From NCBI GenBank assembly GCA_015231595.1, contig JADGBH010000011.1, positions 21,486 through 85,485 of the forward strand: a stretch of 64,000 nt of DNA. Direction: 5' to 3'. This DNA is from Desulfobacterales bacterium (GTDB lineage: Bacteria; Desulfobacterota; Desulfobacteria; Desulfobacterales; JADGBH01). The first letter of the stretch is position 1. Each line of letters starts with the position of its first letter. The notes below the pieces were generated by a model that was given only the letters and a program-made list of their open reading frames with translations, was not told where the DNA came from and did not search any database. The position numbers were made by a program, and so were the translations under genes. Below, in pieces: positions 27,141 through 36,171 of this stretch.

Positions 27141-28211
27141 ATGACAAAAGAATATAAAATTGCAGTTATTCCAGGAGATGGAACTGGCCCAGAAGTTGTT
27201 GCAGAAGGACTTAAAGTTCTTCAAACAGTAGAAAAAAAATGTGATTTCACTTTTAAGTTTACAGAATATAAAATTGGGGGAGATCATTATAAGGCCACAG
27301 GAGAAATTCTTTCAGAAGAAACAATGAAATTAATAGGAAAAAATGATGCTGCATATCTTGGCGCTATTGGGCATCCTGATGTAAAACCTGGTATTTTAGA
27401 AAAAGGTATTTTGCTTAAACTTAGATTTCATTTTGACCAATATATCAATTTAAGGCCTGTTAAACTTTATGAAGGAGTTTATACACCTATTAAAGATAAA
27501 GGTCCTAAGGAAATAGATTTTATTGTAGTCAGAGAAAACACAGAAGGTCTTTATGCAGGAGCTGGTGGTTGTTTAAAATATGGAACTCCCGACGAAGTTG
27601 CTGTTCAGGAATCAATTAATACTCGCAAAGGCGTTGAAAGATGTGTCAGATATGCTTTCGAATACTGTAAAAAAAGAAATAAAGCAAAAAAAATAACTTT
27701 ATGTGGTAAAACAAATGTTTTGACCTATGCGTTTGATTTATGGGAAAGGACATTTTATGAAGTGGCGAAAGAATATCCAGATATAAAGACAGATTATGCG
27801 CATGTAGATGCTATTTGTATGTGGATGGTTAAAAATCCAGAATGGTTTGATGTAATAGTAACAGATAATATGTTTGGAGATATCATAACTGATCTTGGAG
27901 CTATGATTCAAGGAGGTATGGGAATTGCCGCTGGAGGAAATATTAATCCTCAGGGTCTTTCCATGTTTGAACCTATAGGAGGATCTGCTCCTAAATATAC
28001 AGGTAAAAAAGTTATTAACCCTATTGCAGCTATAATGGCTGCTCAACTAATGCTAGAAACGTTAGGAGAATTTAAAGCCGCGTCTTATATTGAAAAAGCT
28101 GTTATGAAAGTTTTAAAAGAAGATATTAAAGATGTTGCCGCAGGAAAAATGGGATTTACTACTAATGAAGTAGGAGATATTATATCTGAATACATAGAAA
28201 AAAATTTTTAG
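27141..28211 (+). CDS. leuB: 3-isopropylmalate dehydrogenase-type beta-decarboxylating dehydrogenase
   Basis: A 356-residue member of the isocitrate/isopropylmalate dehydrogenase family. N-terminal [11 protein letters not shown], the substrate loop [32 protein letters not shown], the metal aspartates in [18 protein letters not shown], and the coenzyme-binding [13 protein letters not shown] region are all present. The length fits LeuB better than isocitrate dehydrogenase, and IGGSAP also fits leucine-pathway members. No leuA, leuC or leuD is next to it, so a related activity such as tartrate/malate or homoisocitrate-type dehydrogenase is not excluded. AAGGAG lies 7 bases before the ATG. Confidence 0.78.
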   Translation: MTKEYKIAVIPGDGTGPEVVAEGLKVLQTVEKKCDFTFKFTEYKIGGDHYKATGEILSEETMKLIGKNDAAYLGAIGHPDVKPGILEKGILLKLRFHFDQYINLRPVKLYEGVYTPIKDKGPKEIDFIVVRENTEGLYAGAGGCLKYGTPDEVAVQESINTRKGVERCVRYAFEYCKKRNKAKKITLCGKTNVLTYAFDLWERTFYEVAKEYPDIKTDYAHVDAICMWMVKNPEWFDVIVTDNMFGDIITDLGAMIQGGMGIAAGGNINPQGLSMFEPIGGSAPKYTGKKVINPIAAIMAAQLMLETLGEFKAASYIEKAVMKVLKEDIKDVAAGKMGFTTNEVGDIISEYIEKNF

Positions 28212-28246
28212 TTATTTATAATTGTTTAATTTTGTAGGAGAATACA

Positions 28247-28714
28247 TTGGAAAGAATACCTATTACCAAAGAAGGATATGAATCACTAAAAAAAGAATTG
28301 GAACGCCTTAAATCTGTTGAAAGACCTCAGAATATAAAAGCGATTGAAGAAGCTCGAGCTCATGGAGATCTTTCTGAAAATGCAGAATATGCTGCAGCTA
28401 AGAACAAACAAAGCTTTATTGAAGGTAGAATAAGTGAAGTTGAGTATAAATTAGGAAATCTTGATATAATTTCTACAGAAAATTTGCCTACAGATAAGGT
28501 AATATTTGGTTCTGTAGTCCTTCTTGAAAATATTGATACAGGGGAAGAAGTCAAATATAGATTAGTAGGCCCCGATGAATCAAATATTGAGGAAGGAAAA
28601 ATTTCAGTTGTATCACCATTAGGAAAAGGCATGATTGGAAAAAAACCAGGGAATGAAATTGTTATTCAAGCTCCTGGAGGAAAAAGAACCTATGAATTAA
28701 TAGAAATTCTTTAA
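28247..28714 (+). CDS. greA: Transcription elongation factor GreA
   Basis: GreA reaches into the RNA polymerase secondary channel and stimulates cleavage of backtracked transcripts. The 155 residues are normal length. The N-terminal coiled coil carries the GDLSENAEYAAAKNKQ signature with the two tip acidic residues (D and E, about residues 41-44), and the C-terminal FKBP-like domain ends in SPLGKGMIGKKPGNEI. The start is TTG (MERIPITKEGYE) with TAGGAG 7 bases upstream. It lies 35 bp after the leuB-like gene and 19 bp before rpoZ. Confidence 0.96.
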   Translation: MERIPITKEGYESLKKELERLKSVERPQNIKAIEEARAHGDLSENAEYAAAKNKQSFIEGRISEVEYKLGNLDIISTENLPTDKVIFGSVVLLENIDTGEEVKYRLVGPDESNIEEGKISVVSPLGKGMIGKKPGNEIVIQAPGGKRTYELIEIL

Positions 28715-28733
28715 TTGGAAGTGGAGGTCATAA

Positions 28734-28946
28734 TTGGCAAGAATTACAATAGAAGACTGTTTAAGAAAAATTCCTAATCGTTTTTTAATAGCAAGAATGG
28801 CCGCTCAGCGTGTAAAAAAAATTAGGGAAGGCTCAGAATATTTGATTTCTTCTGTAAAAAATGAAGATATAGTTATGTCTCTTCGGGAAATAGCATCAGG
28901 TAAAGTTGTTATCAAACTCGACGTACCTAATAAGGATAAAACCTAA
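28734..28946 (+). CDS. rpoZ: RNA polymerase omega subunit
   Basis: A short 70-residue omega subunit that helps assemble the beta' subunit. MARITIEDCLRKIPNRFLIA matches the start of the family, and the MAAQRVKKIREGSE helix is the conserved core. Like greA next door it starts with TTG, with GGAGGT 6 bases upstream. Two transcription genes in a row with TTG starts point to a shared unit. Confidence 0.92.
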   Translation: MARITIEDCLRKIPNRFLIARMAAQRVKKIREGSEYLISSVKNEDIVMSLREIASGKVVIKLDVPNKDKT

Positions 28947-28965
28947 TAGCTTTACTCTATAATAT

Positions 28966-29688
28966 ATGGCAAATATTCATTTTAAAATTTTAAACAAAGG
29001 GGTTGGAAAGGCTATACATGAATATGACATGATACGTGAAGGGGACCGCATTGCTATTGGGATTTCTGGTGGAAAAGACAGCCTTTCCCTCATGTGTGTT
29101 CTTAAAGAAAGATTATCATGGATTCCAATAAAATATGAACTTTTCGGGATTTATATTGACCTTGGATTTAAAGATGGGTTTGCTTCGGAATTAAAAAATT
29201 TTTGTGAGACGCAAGGAATTAGCTTAAGAATTGAATATACAGACTATGGAATTGTAGCCCATAGTGAAAAAAATACAGAAAATCCGTGTTTTTTATGTTC
29301 AAGGCTCAGAAGAAAGCGCCTTTTTGAAATAGCGCATGATTTAGGCTGTAAAAAACTTGCTCTCGCCCATCATATGGATGACATAATTGAAACTCTTTTT
29401 TTAAATATGTTTTATGCTGGTCAAATTAGTACTATGAAGCCTTATCAGCCTTTTTTTAAAGGCAAAATTATTGTGATAAGGCCATTTGCTTTTGTTGGTG
29501 AAGATAGAATAAGAGATTTTGCTAAATTTAACAATTTCCCAAACTTCATAAATCCTTGTCCAACTGTCCATAAGTCAAAAAGACATAAAATAAAAGATTT
29601 TTTAAAAGATTTTTATAAAGACAATAATAAAGTAAAAAGTAATATATTCAGAGCTATGAAAAACATCAACTCTGAATATATGCTATAA
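28966..29688 (+). CDS. ttcA: TtcA-type PP-loop ATPase (tRNA 2-thiolation)
   Basis: A 240-residue N-type ATP pyrophosphatase with the PP-loop AIGISGGKDSLSLMC (about residues 30-44). The CFLCSRLRRKRLFEIA pair (Cys-x2-Cys) is where TtcA-family proteins bind an Fe-S cluster, and the LALAHHMDDIIETLFLNMFY loop is family-typical. TtcA adds sulfur to C32 of some tRNAs. The protein is shorter than the E. coli enzyme, so a related tRNA thiolase is possible. It starts 19 bp after rpoZ with no clear ribosome-binding site, suggesting coupled translation. Confidence 0.82.
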   Translation: MANIHFKILNKGVGKAIHEYDMIREGDRIAIGISGGKDSLSLMCVLKERLSWIPIKYELFGIYIDLGFKDGFASELKNFCETQGISLRIEYTDYGIVAHSEKNTENPCFLCSRLRRKRLFEIAHDLGCKKLALAHHMDDIIETLFLNMFYAGQISTMKPYQPFFKGKIIVIRPFAFVGEDRIRDFAKFNNFPNFINPCPTVHKSKRHKIKDFLKDFYKDNNKVKSNIFRAMKNINSEYML

Positions 29689-29718
29689 GCAACTCAAATT
29701 TTTTTATGTTTAATTATC

Positions 29719-30531
29719 ATGAATACTCTTATAAAAGATGTGCAAAACCAAAAAGATTATAGAAATATTCCAATAGACAAGGTAGGAATAAAAAATCTAC
29801 GATACCCAATCACCGTCCTTGACCGTAAAAACGGATATCAAAAAACTGTAGCTAATATTAATATGTATGTGGATTTACCCCATGATAACAAGGGAACCCA
29901 CATGAGTCGGTTTGTCGAAATACTCCATGAACTAAGAAACGAAGTTACTTCTTTGAGGACATTTTCATATCTATTAAAAGAAATGAAAGAACATTTAAAT
30001 GCAGCCTCAGCTCATATTGAAGTAACATTCCCTTATTTTATAGAAAAGAATGCTCCTATTAGTAAAACTCCAGGACTTATGGACTATAACTGCAATATAA
30101 TTGGGAGCAGTGACTCTGAAGATAAAATTGATATTGTTTTAGAAGTGTTTGTGCCAATTTCTTCAGTATGCCCTTGTTCTAAAATTATAAGCGAGGCTGG
30201 AGCCCATAATCAAAGGGGAGAGGTCAGAGTATGTACAAGATTTAATAAATTTATATGGATCGAAGATATTATAGCATTAGTTGAAAAAGCGGCTTCCATT
30301 GATGTTTACTCTGTTTTAAAAAGAGTTGATGAAAAATATGTTACAGAGCAGGCTTTTAATAATCCAAAATTTGTGGAAGATATTGTAAGGGATATTGCTA
30401 TGTCCCTTATGAATGATGAAAATATAGTATGGTTTTCAGTTAGTGCTGAAAATTTCGAATCAATTCATAATCACAGCGCTTATGCATGTATTACGAGTGA
30501 AAAGCTAAACTCATTCAATGCTGTTCAATAA
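29719..30531 (+). CDS. folE2: GTP cyclohydrolase FolE2
   Basis: The 270-residue protein is a type IB GTP cyclohydrolase, which opens folate (and sometimes queuosine) synthesis using metals other than zinc. Evidence: VGIKNLRYPITVLDRKNGYQ, NKGTHMSRFVEILHE, and the metal-binding VFVPISSVCPCSKIISEAGAHNQRG stretch. The CPC motif and the downstream His are the expected metal ligands. It is last in a plus-strand run from psd and overlaps the convergent rsuA-family gene by 21 bp at the 3' end. Confidence 0.93.
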   Translation: MNTLIKDVQNQKDYRNIPIDKVGIKNLRYPITVLDRKNGYQKTVANINMYVDLPHDNKGTHMSRFVEILHELRNEVTSLRTFSYLLKEMKEHLNAASAHIEVTFPYFIEKNAPISKTPGLMDYNCNIIGSSDSEDKIDIVLEVFVPISSVCPCSKIISEAGAHNQRGEVRVCTRFNKFIWIEDIIALVEKAASIDVYSVLKRVDEKYVTEQAFNNPKFVEDIVRDIAMSLMNDENIVWFSVSAENFESIHNHSAYACITSEKLNSFNAVQ

Positions 30532-31206
30532 CTCGTTGAGTTCTTTTTTACTTAAATAACGCCAGCCTCCAACAGGGAGATTATTTAATTTTATGTTATC
30601 TATACGTATCCGATGAAGTGTTATCACAGTATTTCCAACTTGTTCGGCCATTCGTCGTATTTGTCTATTTTTCCCTTCTTGTAAGGTAATTTTAATTCTT
30701 TTTGGAGCAACTACCTTTACTTTTGCGGGTCTTGTTTTACTCCCTAAAATAAACATCCCTTCTTCAAACTTTTTAATAGCTTCAAAAGAGAGTTCTTTTT
30801 CAAATGTAACTTCATACTCTTTTTCATGGTCAAAAGAAGGATGGGAAAGTTTATGGTGAAGTCGTCCATCATTTGTAAGAAAGATTAACCCTGTTGAATC
30901 TTTGTCTAAACGCCCTACTGGATATATTCGTTCATTTATATCTACAAGCTCAAGAATTATTTTTTCATTTTTATGTTTGCAACTGCTTACATACCCTTTA
31001 GGTTTGTTTAAAGCTATATAAATAAATTTATTCGAAGGTTTTATAACCTTGCCAAATGCTTCAATAACATCTTTATCAGGGTCAATCTTTTGGGATAGAT
31101 TTGTAGCTACATCACCATTAACCTGTATGGCTCCCTTTAATATATATTCTTCGCCTTTTCTTCTCGAACAAAAGCCAGCTAAAGAAAGATATTTGTGTAT
31201 TCTCAT
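30511..31206 (-). CDS. RsuA/RluB-family rRNA pseudouridine synthase
   Basis: The 231-residue protein has an N-terminal S4 RNA-binding domain (RIHKYLSLAGFCSRRKGEEYI). The catalytic domain has the motif YPVGRLDKDSTGLIFLTNDG, in which the aspartate after RL is the nucleophile, and ends in LQEGKNRQIRRMAEQVGNTV. This is the layout of RluB, RluE, RluF and RsuA; the sequence alone does not tell 16S from 23S targeting, so no gene symbol is given. Copy H of the repeat element lies 30 bp before its start, in the same orientation. Confidence 0.9.
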   Translation of the reverse strand: MRIHKYLSLAGFCSRRKGEEYILKGAIQVNGDVATNLSQKIDPDKDVIEAFGKVIKPSNKFIYIALNKPKGYVSSCKHKNEKIILELVDINERIYPVGRLDKDSTGLIFLTNDGRLHHKLSHPSFDHEKEYEVTFEKELSFEAIKKFEEGMFILGSKTRPAKVKVVAPKRIKITLQEGKNRQIRRMAEQVGNTVITLHRIRIDNIKLNNLPVGGWRYLSKKELNELLNSIE

Positions 31207-31235
31207 AATTTTATAATTTTATAATTTTAAAAAAA

Positions 31236-31315
31236 TGACACACCATTTCCAATTTTAGAATATAAACTTTGTAATAGCTTTTATTCTTGGCCTTGATAAC
31301 CTGAATAGTATGTCA
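31236..31315 (-). repeat. 80-bp TGACA/TGTCA-ended element, copy H (minus strand)
   Basis: Read on the minus strand it begins TGACATAC, contains TATTCAGG, TATCAAGGCCAA and ATTGGAAATGG, ends GTGTGTCA and runs into seven T. It lies between the helical-repeat gene upstream and the rsuA-family gene 30 bp downstream. Confidence 0.65.
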
Positions 31316-31326
31316 CTTATTAATTA

Positions 31327-32937
31327 TTATTTTATCCTATAGATTTCCTTTAATTTGCCCACTACTGGAATACAAGTAATATCTACATTATATAATAATC
31401 CTCCGCTAACTCGCCATCCTATTTGTCCCATAAGATTTTCTGGCTTGAATAAAGTATTTACAGTAGCAATAAGTTCTTTTTCGGTTCTATTCATAGCGTC
31501 AACTAAAATCGGTAAATCAATTCCTCCCATTAAGTCTTTAATAAGGTCAGGATTTTTTTTCAAAATGATATTTGTAGTTTTTGTAAGGGACGGGATTAAA
31601 AGTTTTGTATCCAGGTTTTCGGCAATTGAGTAAAGTATTTCTGGTTTTTCAGCAATTAAAGCATTAAGTAATTTAGGAACGAGTTTAACATCAATTCCTT
31701 TAGTAAGATTAAGAATAAATTTGAACTGGTCAGAAAGCAATACATTAGTTGAATTTGTCACAACATTGACGTCCATATTCCCAACAAAATTTGAAAGGAA
31801 TTTAGGATCATCTTTTAATACAGTATTTATAGCCTTTGCTACTGGTACCATATCTAATCCTGAAATTATTTGGGGGAGAAAGTCAGGATTTTTTTTAATA
31901 ACAAGATTTGCTGTATTTGATATATTTTTTGTTTCTATTGCTGAAGCTATATTAGGAATAAATTCGGGCTTTTCCTTCATAAGAGTGTTAATAGAATCCG
32001 ATATTGCTTTTGTATCTAAATGTTCTACTAAGTTTGAAACATATTTGGGATTATCTTTAGCAACTTTATTTACTATAGTAGCTAATTGCTTTTGGTCTAT
32101 TTTGCCTATGATATTTGCTATATGATTTGGATCTATTGAATTTATTAATTCACATACAACTTTTGACGCTTTGCCTAAAACAGTATTTAAAGATTTAGCT
32201 GCTAATTTTACATCAAGATTTAATAAAAACTCGCTTAAAAAGCTTGTGTTTGTTTGATTTGCAATTATTCTATTTGTAATTTGAGCAAGAGTTTTAACAT
32301 CTAATGTAGCGATCAAGTAATTAATAAAGTCAGGATTTTCTTTTAAAAATATATTAATGGATTTGCCTATCATTGTTGGGTTAAGGCCACCAACTAAATC
32401 GGAAATAAATGTTGGGTTATTGTCTAAGGCTATATTTATTACATTTGCGAGAGCTTTTGTATTTATTGATGATAAGAATTTACTTGATAAATCAGGATTT
32501 TTGACTATGACAAAATTAATTGATTTTGTCATAGCTTGAATATCAAGGTTGTTGATAAACGCACTTGCATATTCAGGGTTTTCTCTAACGGCTATGTTGC
32601 ATATTTCTGCTAGAAGAACTGGATCTTGATATTTCATGGATTGGCTTAAAATATCTTTGTTTTCTTCTAAAAGGCGATTTATCATTATGGCGAGGGATTT
32701 TTTATCTATTTTTGAAGCCATTTCGCTTAAAAGTTGGGGATTACTCTGCATGTATTCGTTGACAGCAGGTATGACATGATAGTCAGTTACACCTCCTATT
32801 ACGCTATGCCCAAAATTTGTAAACATTAAAGGAATACCAATAACATAAACTATTACCGTGATCATGAAGATTAAGTTTATAATTTTTTGGAGCCTTGGAT
32901 TTAACAGGAAACCTTGAGGAATCGTTAATTTTTTCAT
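31327..32937 (-). CDS. Membrane-anchored helical-repeat protein, unknown family
   Basis: 536 residues. One transmembrane segment (about 19-42) is followed by about twelve tandem repeats of roughly 33 residues from about 56 to 480. The repeat form is D-x-K-x(3)-I-x(3)-N-x-[VL]-L-K-x-[NK]-P-x-F-[LI]-x-x-[LI]-[VI]-x-x-[LI], as in AISDSINTLMKEKPEFIPNI and PVAKAINTVLKDDPKFLSNF. Each unit reads as two amphipathic helices, so the whole probably forms a superhelix like HEAT or TPR solenoids on one side of the membrane. I do not recognise the family. GGAAAGAAA precedes the ATG. It is 38 bp downstream of a radical SAM gene on the same strand. Confidence 0.6.
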   Translation of the reverse strand: MKKLTIPQGFLLNPRLQKIINLIFMITVIVYVIGIPLMFTNFGHSVIGGVTDYHVIPAVNEYMQSNPQLLSEMASKIDKKSLAIMINRLLEENKDILSQSMKYQDPVLLAEICNIAVRENPEYASAFINNLDIQAMTKSINFVIVKNPDLSSKFLSSINTKALANVINIALDNNPTFISDLVGGLNPTMIGKSINIFLKENPDFINYLIATLDVKTLAQITNRIIANQTNTSFLSEFLLNLDVKLAAKSLNTVLGKASKVVCELINSIDPNHIANIIGKIDQKQLATIVNKVAKDNPKYVSNLVEHLDTKAISDSINTLMKEKPEFIPNIASAIETKNISNTANLVIKKNPDFLPQIISGLDMVPVAKAINTVLKDDPKFLSNFVGNMDVNVVTNSTNVLLSDQFKFILNLTKGIDVKLVPKLLNALIAEKPEILYSIAENLDTKLLIPSLTKTTNIILKKNPDLIKDLMGGIDLPILVDAMNRTEKELIATVNTLFKPENLMGQIGWRVSGGLLYNVDITCIPVVGKLKEIYRIK

Positions 32938-32975
32938 TTTTTCTTTCCTTTTTTTTAAATAAAGTTCTTGTTAAA

Positions 32976-34004
32976 CTACATAATTATTTCTACTACATTT
33001 TTTTTAAGGGTTTCGTCTTTTATTATTTTAACAGAGCCTACATTATATTTCTTTTTTAATGCATGAATATTGGAATTTTTAATTCCCCTTAGATGAGATT
33101 CAGACATTGGGTTTATTTTAATACAAATTTCATCCTTTGGATGGATGCTTTGTATTTTTTCTTCAAGCTTGTCTAACAAGATGCTTGAAATAACAAGATG
33201 TCCAAAAGAAGGATGAAATGGGCCCGCTAAAAGTATTTCTTCATTTTCAAAATTTTTAGTAGGCTGTAACCCCATTCTAATAACTTTTATTTTGTTTTCA
33301 GTAAATAAAATATAAAGTTTTTTTATTATCCGGATGCTGTCTTCCATAGATAAAGGAATATATTTTTTTTTTTTATATAGTTCAGCAAGCTTGCTGTTTT
33401 CAAAAACTAAAGTGGGAGAAATTCGTACAAAATCAGGAGAAATATCAATGACTTTTTTCGCAGACTGTATAGCCTTATATTCATTATCACCCGGGAGGCC
33501 GATCATAAGCTGAATGCCTATTTCATAATTGTTTGCTTTAAGTTTATTAACTGCATTTATTGTCTCTGTTGAAGTATGCCCTCTTTCGGATAAAAGAAGA
33601 ACTTCATCATCCATTGATTGAACGCCCAGCTCTATTGTTGATACATTATATTTCGATAGAAATTCTAATTTTTCTTCAACAATAGTATCTGGCCTTGTCG
33701 ATAATCTGATACTTTTAACTTTATCGTAATCTATGAATTTACTCGCTTCATTTAATAATGCCTCAATATAACTTAACTTCAATCCGAGAAAATTCCCGCC
33801 ATAAAATGCTATCTGAATTGTGTTATGTTTTTTAGAATTATAAAATTGTAAATATTCATTTATAATAGATGAGAGGCTTAAAGGGTCTATATAGGCTTTT
33901 TTTTGAGTTAACACCGCTTTTTGATTACAGAAAATGCACTTATGTGGACATCCTAAGTTGGGAAGAAAAATAGGAATGATAAAAGGATGCTGATTTTCTG
34001 TCAT
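32976..34004 (-). CDS. Elp3-like radical SAM protein
   Basis: A 342-residue radical SAM enzyme with the canonical cluster motif LGCPHKCIFCNQKA (C-x3-C-x2-C, about residues 19-26). Barrel motifs follow: IAFYGGNFLGL, IRLSTRPDTI, TIELGVQSMDDEVLLLSERG, GIQLMIGLPGD. These resemble the core of Elp3 and the YhcC group. No acetyltransferase domain is fused, so it is not a full Elp3. It overlaps the end of rnc by 4 bp. The C-terminal part (ISSILLDKLEEKI to EIIM) is not informative. Confidence 0.75.
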   Translation of the reverse strand: MTENQHPFIIPIFLPNLGCPHKCIFCNQKAVLTQKKAYIDPLSLSSIINEYLQFYNSKKHNTIQIAFYGGNFLGLKLSYIEALLNEASKFIDYDKVKSIRLSTRPDTIVEEKLEFLSKYNVSTIELGVQSMDDEVLLLSERGHTSTETINAVNKLKANNYEIGIQLMIGLPGDNEYKAIQSAKKVIDISPDFVRISPTLVFENSKLAELYKKKKYIPLSMEDSIRIIKKLYILFTENKIKVIRMGLQPTKNFENEEILLAGPFHPSFGHLVISSILLDKLEEKIQSIHPKDEICIKINPMSESHLRGIKNSNIHALKKKYNVGSVKIIKDETLKKNVVEIIM

Positions 34005-34696
34005 AGCTTTTCTTTTATTAGTTCAAGTATTTTGGAGGCTGCATCTTGTTCTGCCTTTTTCTTGCTTTTACCTACTCCTGTAGTAGTAATATTCCCAACT
34101 GATACTTGTATAACAAATGTTTTGTCGTGATCTGGTCCTATATCTTCAATCATTTTATATTTCGGAGTCTCTTTATATTTTAACTGACAGAGCTCCTGCA
34201 AGTCACTTTTATAATCTTTAATTATTAGTTGATTAGATTTTAAAGTTAAAATGGAAGAAAAAAGGCTTTCAATTAATTTAAAAGCAGTATTAATACCCCC
34301 ATCAAGATATACAGATGCTATTACAGCTTCAAGAGTATCTGAAAGGATAGATTTTTTTTTTCTTCCATCCGTTTGAATTTCTCCTTTGCCTAATTTCACA
34401 AAAGAGCCGAGATCAATTTGTTTAGCAAGATAAGCAAGTTGCTTTTCATTAACGAGTCCAGCGCGCATTTTTGAAAGATGCCCTTCGTTAATATCCAAAA
34501 ATTGTTCCATTAAAATATGACTTAAAACAAGGTTAAGAACGGCATCACCCAAAAATTCGAGACGTTCATTGTCTTTTAAAGTTGAATCACTCTGCTCGTT
34601 TACAAAAGATCTATGGGATAGAGATCTAATTAAAAGAGCTTTATCCCGAAATACATAACCTAATTTATCTTCCAATTCTGATAGATTTTTTTCCAT
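34001..34696 (-). CDS. rnc: Ribonuclease III
   Basis: RNase III cuts double-stranded RNA, including rRNA precursors. The 231-residue protein has the signature NERLEFLGDAVLNLVLSHIL (about residues 43-62) with the acidic metal ligands, the second acidic pair in SDTLEAVIASVYLDGG, and a C-terminal double-stranded RNA-binding domain (about 155-228, ending TGVGKSKKKAEQDAASKIL). It lies in an operon in the order dksA-type gene, PHP gene, rnc, radical SAM gene. Confidence 0.96.
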   Translation of the reverse strand: MEKNLSELEDKLGYVFRDKALLIRSLSHRSFVNEQSDSTLKDNERLEFLGDAVLNLVLSHILMEQFLDINEGHLSKMRAGLVNEKQLAYLAKQIDLGSFVKLGKGEIQTDGRKKKSILSDTLEAVIASVYLDGGINTAFKLIESLFSSILTLKSNQLIIKDYKSDLQELCQLKYKETPKYKMIEDIGPDHDKTFVIQVSVGNITTTGVGKSKKKAEQDAASKILELIKEKL

Positions 34697-34708
34697 TATA
34701 TAATTGAA

Positions 34709-35584
34709 CTAAAGAAGAGCATTTGTAAGTTTTTCATATAATTCATAAGGTATAAGCATGTTTCCATAACCATATGCCATCTTTATATCAGGTTTTAAAG
34801 CACCATGAAAGTCTGTTCCCCCTGTAATTAAAAGTCCGAATTTATCTGCTATATCTTTATAATCAATCATTTTATCTTCACTATGGTCAGGGTAATACAC
34901 TTCAATGCCTTTAAGCCCCATATTTACCATAACTGAAACAAGCTTGGCTAATGTATCCTTATCAATATTTAATAATATAGGATGGGCAAGAACAGCTATA
35001 CCTCCAGCATTGTTTATAAGTTCAATCACTTTTGAACATTCGATCCTGAATTTATCAACATAAGCTGGCTTGCCTTTGCCTATATATTTGTCAAAAACCT
35101 CATTAATCGATTTTGCATAGCCTTTTTTTATAATTAGCTTTGCAATATGAGGTCTTCCGATTTGAGCATCGATTCCTTCTTCTTTTTTAATTTCTTCTAA
35201 TGTAATATCTACACCTAAATCATTTAATTTTTTTATAATTTGAGGGTTTCGATCTTTTCGAGCATTTTTTAAAAGCGTTAATTTCTCGTTTAATTCTTGA
35301 TTATCTATATTTATGCCATATCCAAGAATATGAAAACTTCCTTTAAAAGAAAAATTTTCTGGAGGGTCTGTGCTTATTTCTACACCTGTTATAAATTTTA
35401 AATGATTCGGCAGTTCAATTGATAATACATCCTTTATACCTTCAATAGTATCATGGTCAGTAATTGAAATAGCCCCTAAATTAAGCTTAATTGCTAAGTC
35501 AATAATTTCAGAAGGAGAAAGTGTTCCATCAGATGCATTAGAATGAATATGAAGGTCAATTTGATTATTTTTATTATATTCCAA
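34709..35584 (-). CDS. PHP-domain phosphoesterase (RNase AM/YciV-like)
   Basis: The 291-residue protein has PHP metal-binding motifs in order: DLHIHSNASDGTLSP, ISITDHDTIEG, FITGVEIS, GRPHIAKLII, AVLAHPILL and ITGGTDFHG. This matches the YciV/TrpH group, some members of which are 5'-3' exonucleases that trim RNA or release mononucleotides from short oligonucleotides. The start is a TTG inside the end of the dksA-type gene (11-bp overlap). Placement just before rnc would suit an RNA-processing role, which is inference. Confidence 0.85.
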   Translation of the reverse strand: MEYNKNNQIDLHIHSNASDGTLSPSEIIDLAIKLNLGAISITDHDTIEGIKDVLSIELPNHLKFITGVEISTDPPENFSFKGSFHILGYGINIDNQELNEKLTLLKNARKDRNPQIIKKLNDLGVDITLEEIKKEEGIDAQIGRPHIAKLIIKKGYAKSINEVFDKYIGKGKPAYVDKFRIECSKVIELINNAGGIAVLAHPILLNIDKDTLAKLVSVMVNMGLKGIEVYYPDHSEDKMIDYKDIADKFGLLITGGTDFHGALKPDIKMAYGYGNMLIPYELYEKLTNALL

Positions 35585-35936
35585 GAGCCTTTTCTAATGC
35601 CTCCTCTTTAGTTTTACATTCTATGCATTGCGTTGCAACAGGCCGAGCTTTAAGCCTTGCAACGGAAATATCATCTCCGCAGCTTTCACATATTCCAAAA
35701 GTTCCGCCATCTATGCGATCCAAAGCTTCTTTAATTTTTTTCATTAGTTTATGTTCTCTATCCCTTAAACGTAGTAAAAAATTCCGGTCTGATTCTATTG
35801 TAGCTCTATCAGTCGGATCAGGATAATTATCCTTTGTGTCCGATAAGTCTAAAACTGTTTCTTCGCCTTGATTTAAAAGGTCGTTTAATCGTTCATTTAG
35901 CGTTGCTTTAAAATATTCTAGATCTTCTTTTTCCAT
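35574..35936 (-). CDS. dksA: DksA/TraR-type RNA polymerase-binding protein
   Basis: About 120 residues: an N-terminal coiled coil, then a four-cysteine zinc finger (CESCGDDISVARLKARPVATQC plus IECK, given here only as landmarks). The acidic residues at the coiled-coil tip usual in DksA (DxxDxA) are not plain: the stretch reads DNYPDPTDRATIESDR, close to the TraR/YbiI subgroup. It therefore acts at RNA polymerase, perhaps with ppGpp, but full DksA function is not certain. I prefer the ATG at 35936 (AGGTG 6 bases upstream) over the GTG at 35945. Confidence 0.82.
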   Translation of the reverse strand: MEKEDLEYFKATLNERLNDLLNQGEETVLDLSDTKDNYPDPTDRATIESDRNFLLRLRDREHKLMKKIKEALDRIDGGTFGICESCGDDISVARLKARPVATQCIECKTKEEALEKALGI

Positions 35937-36171
35937 CTTAGACACCTATTAAATTTAAAAGTTAATAATATAAATTAACCTTGTTCCAATAATACAGTTT
36001 AACATTTTTGTAAAGATTTTTGTAAACTTAAAACTCGAATTTACAAAAAAATACTTGTATAGGATAAGTATTTTCAATTTTAATTTTTTATGTTACAACA
36101 GCTTATATTAACATCAAAATAGTATCGTATATTATACTTTAAAGAAATTTTAAAAAAAGAGGCTCTTATAC

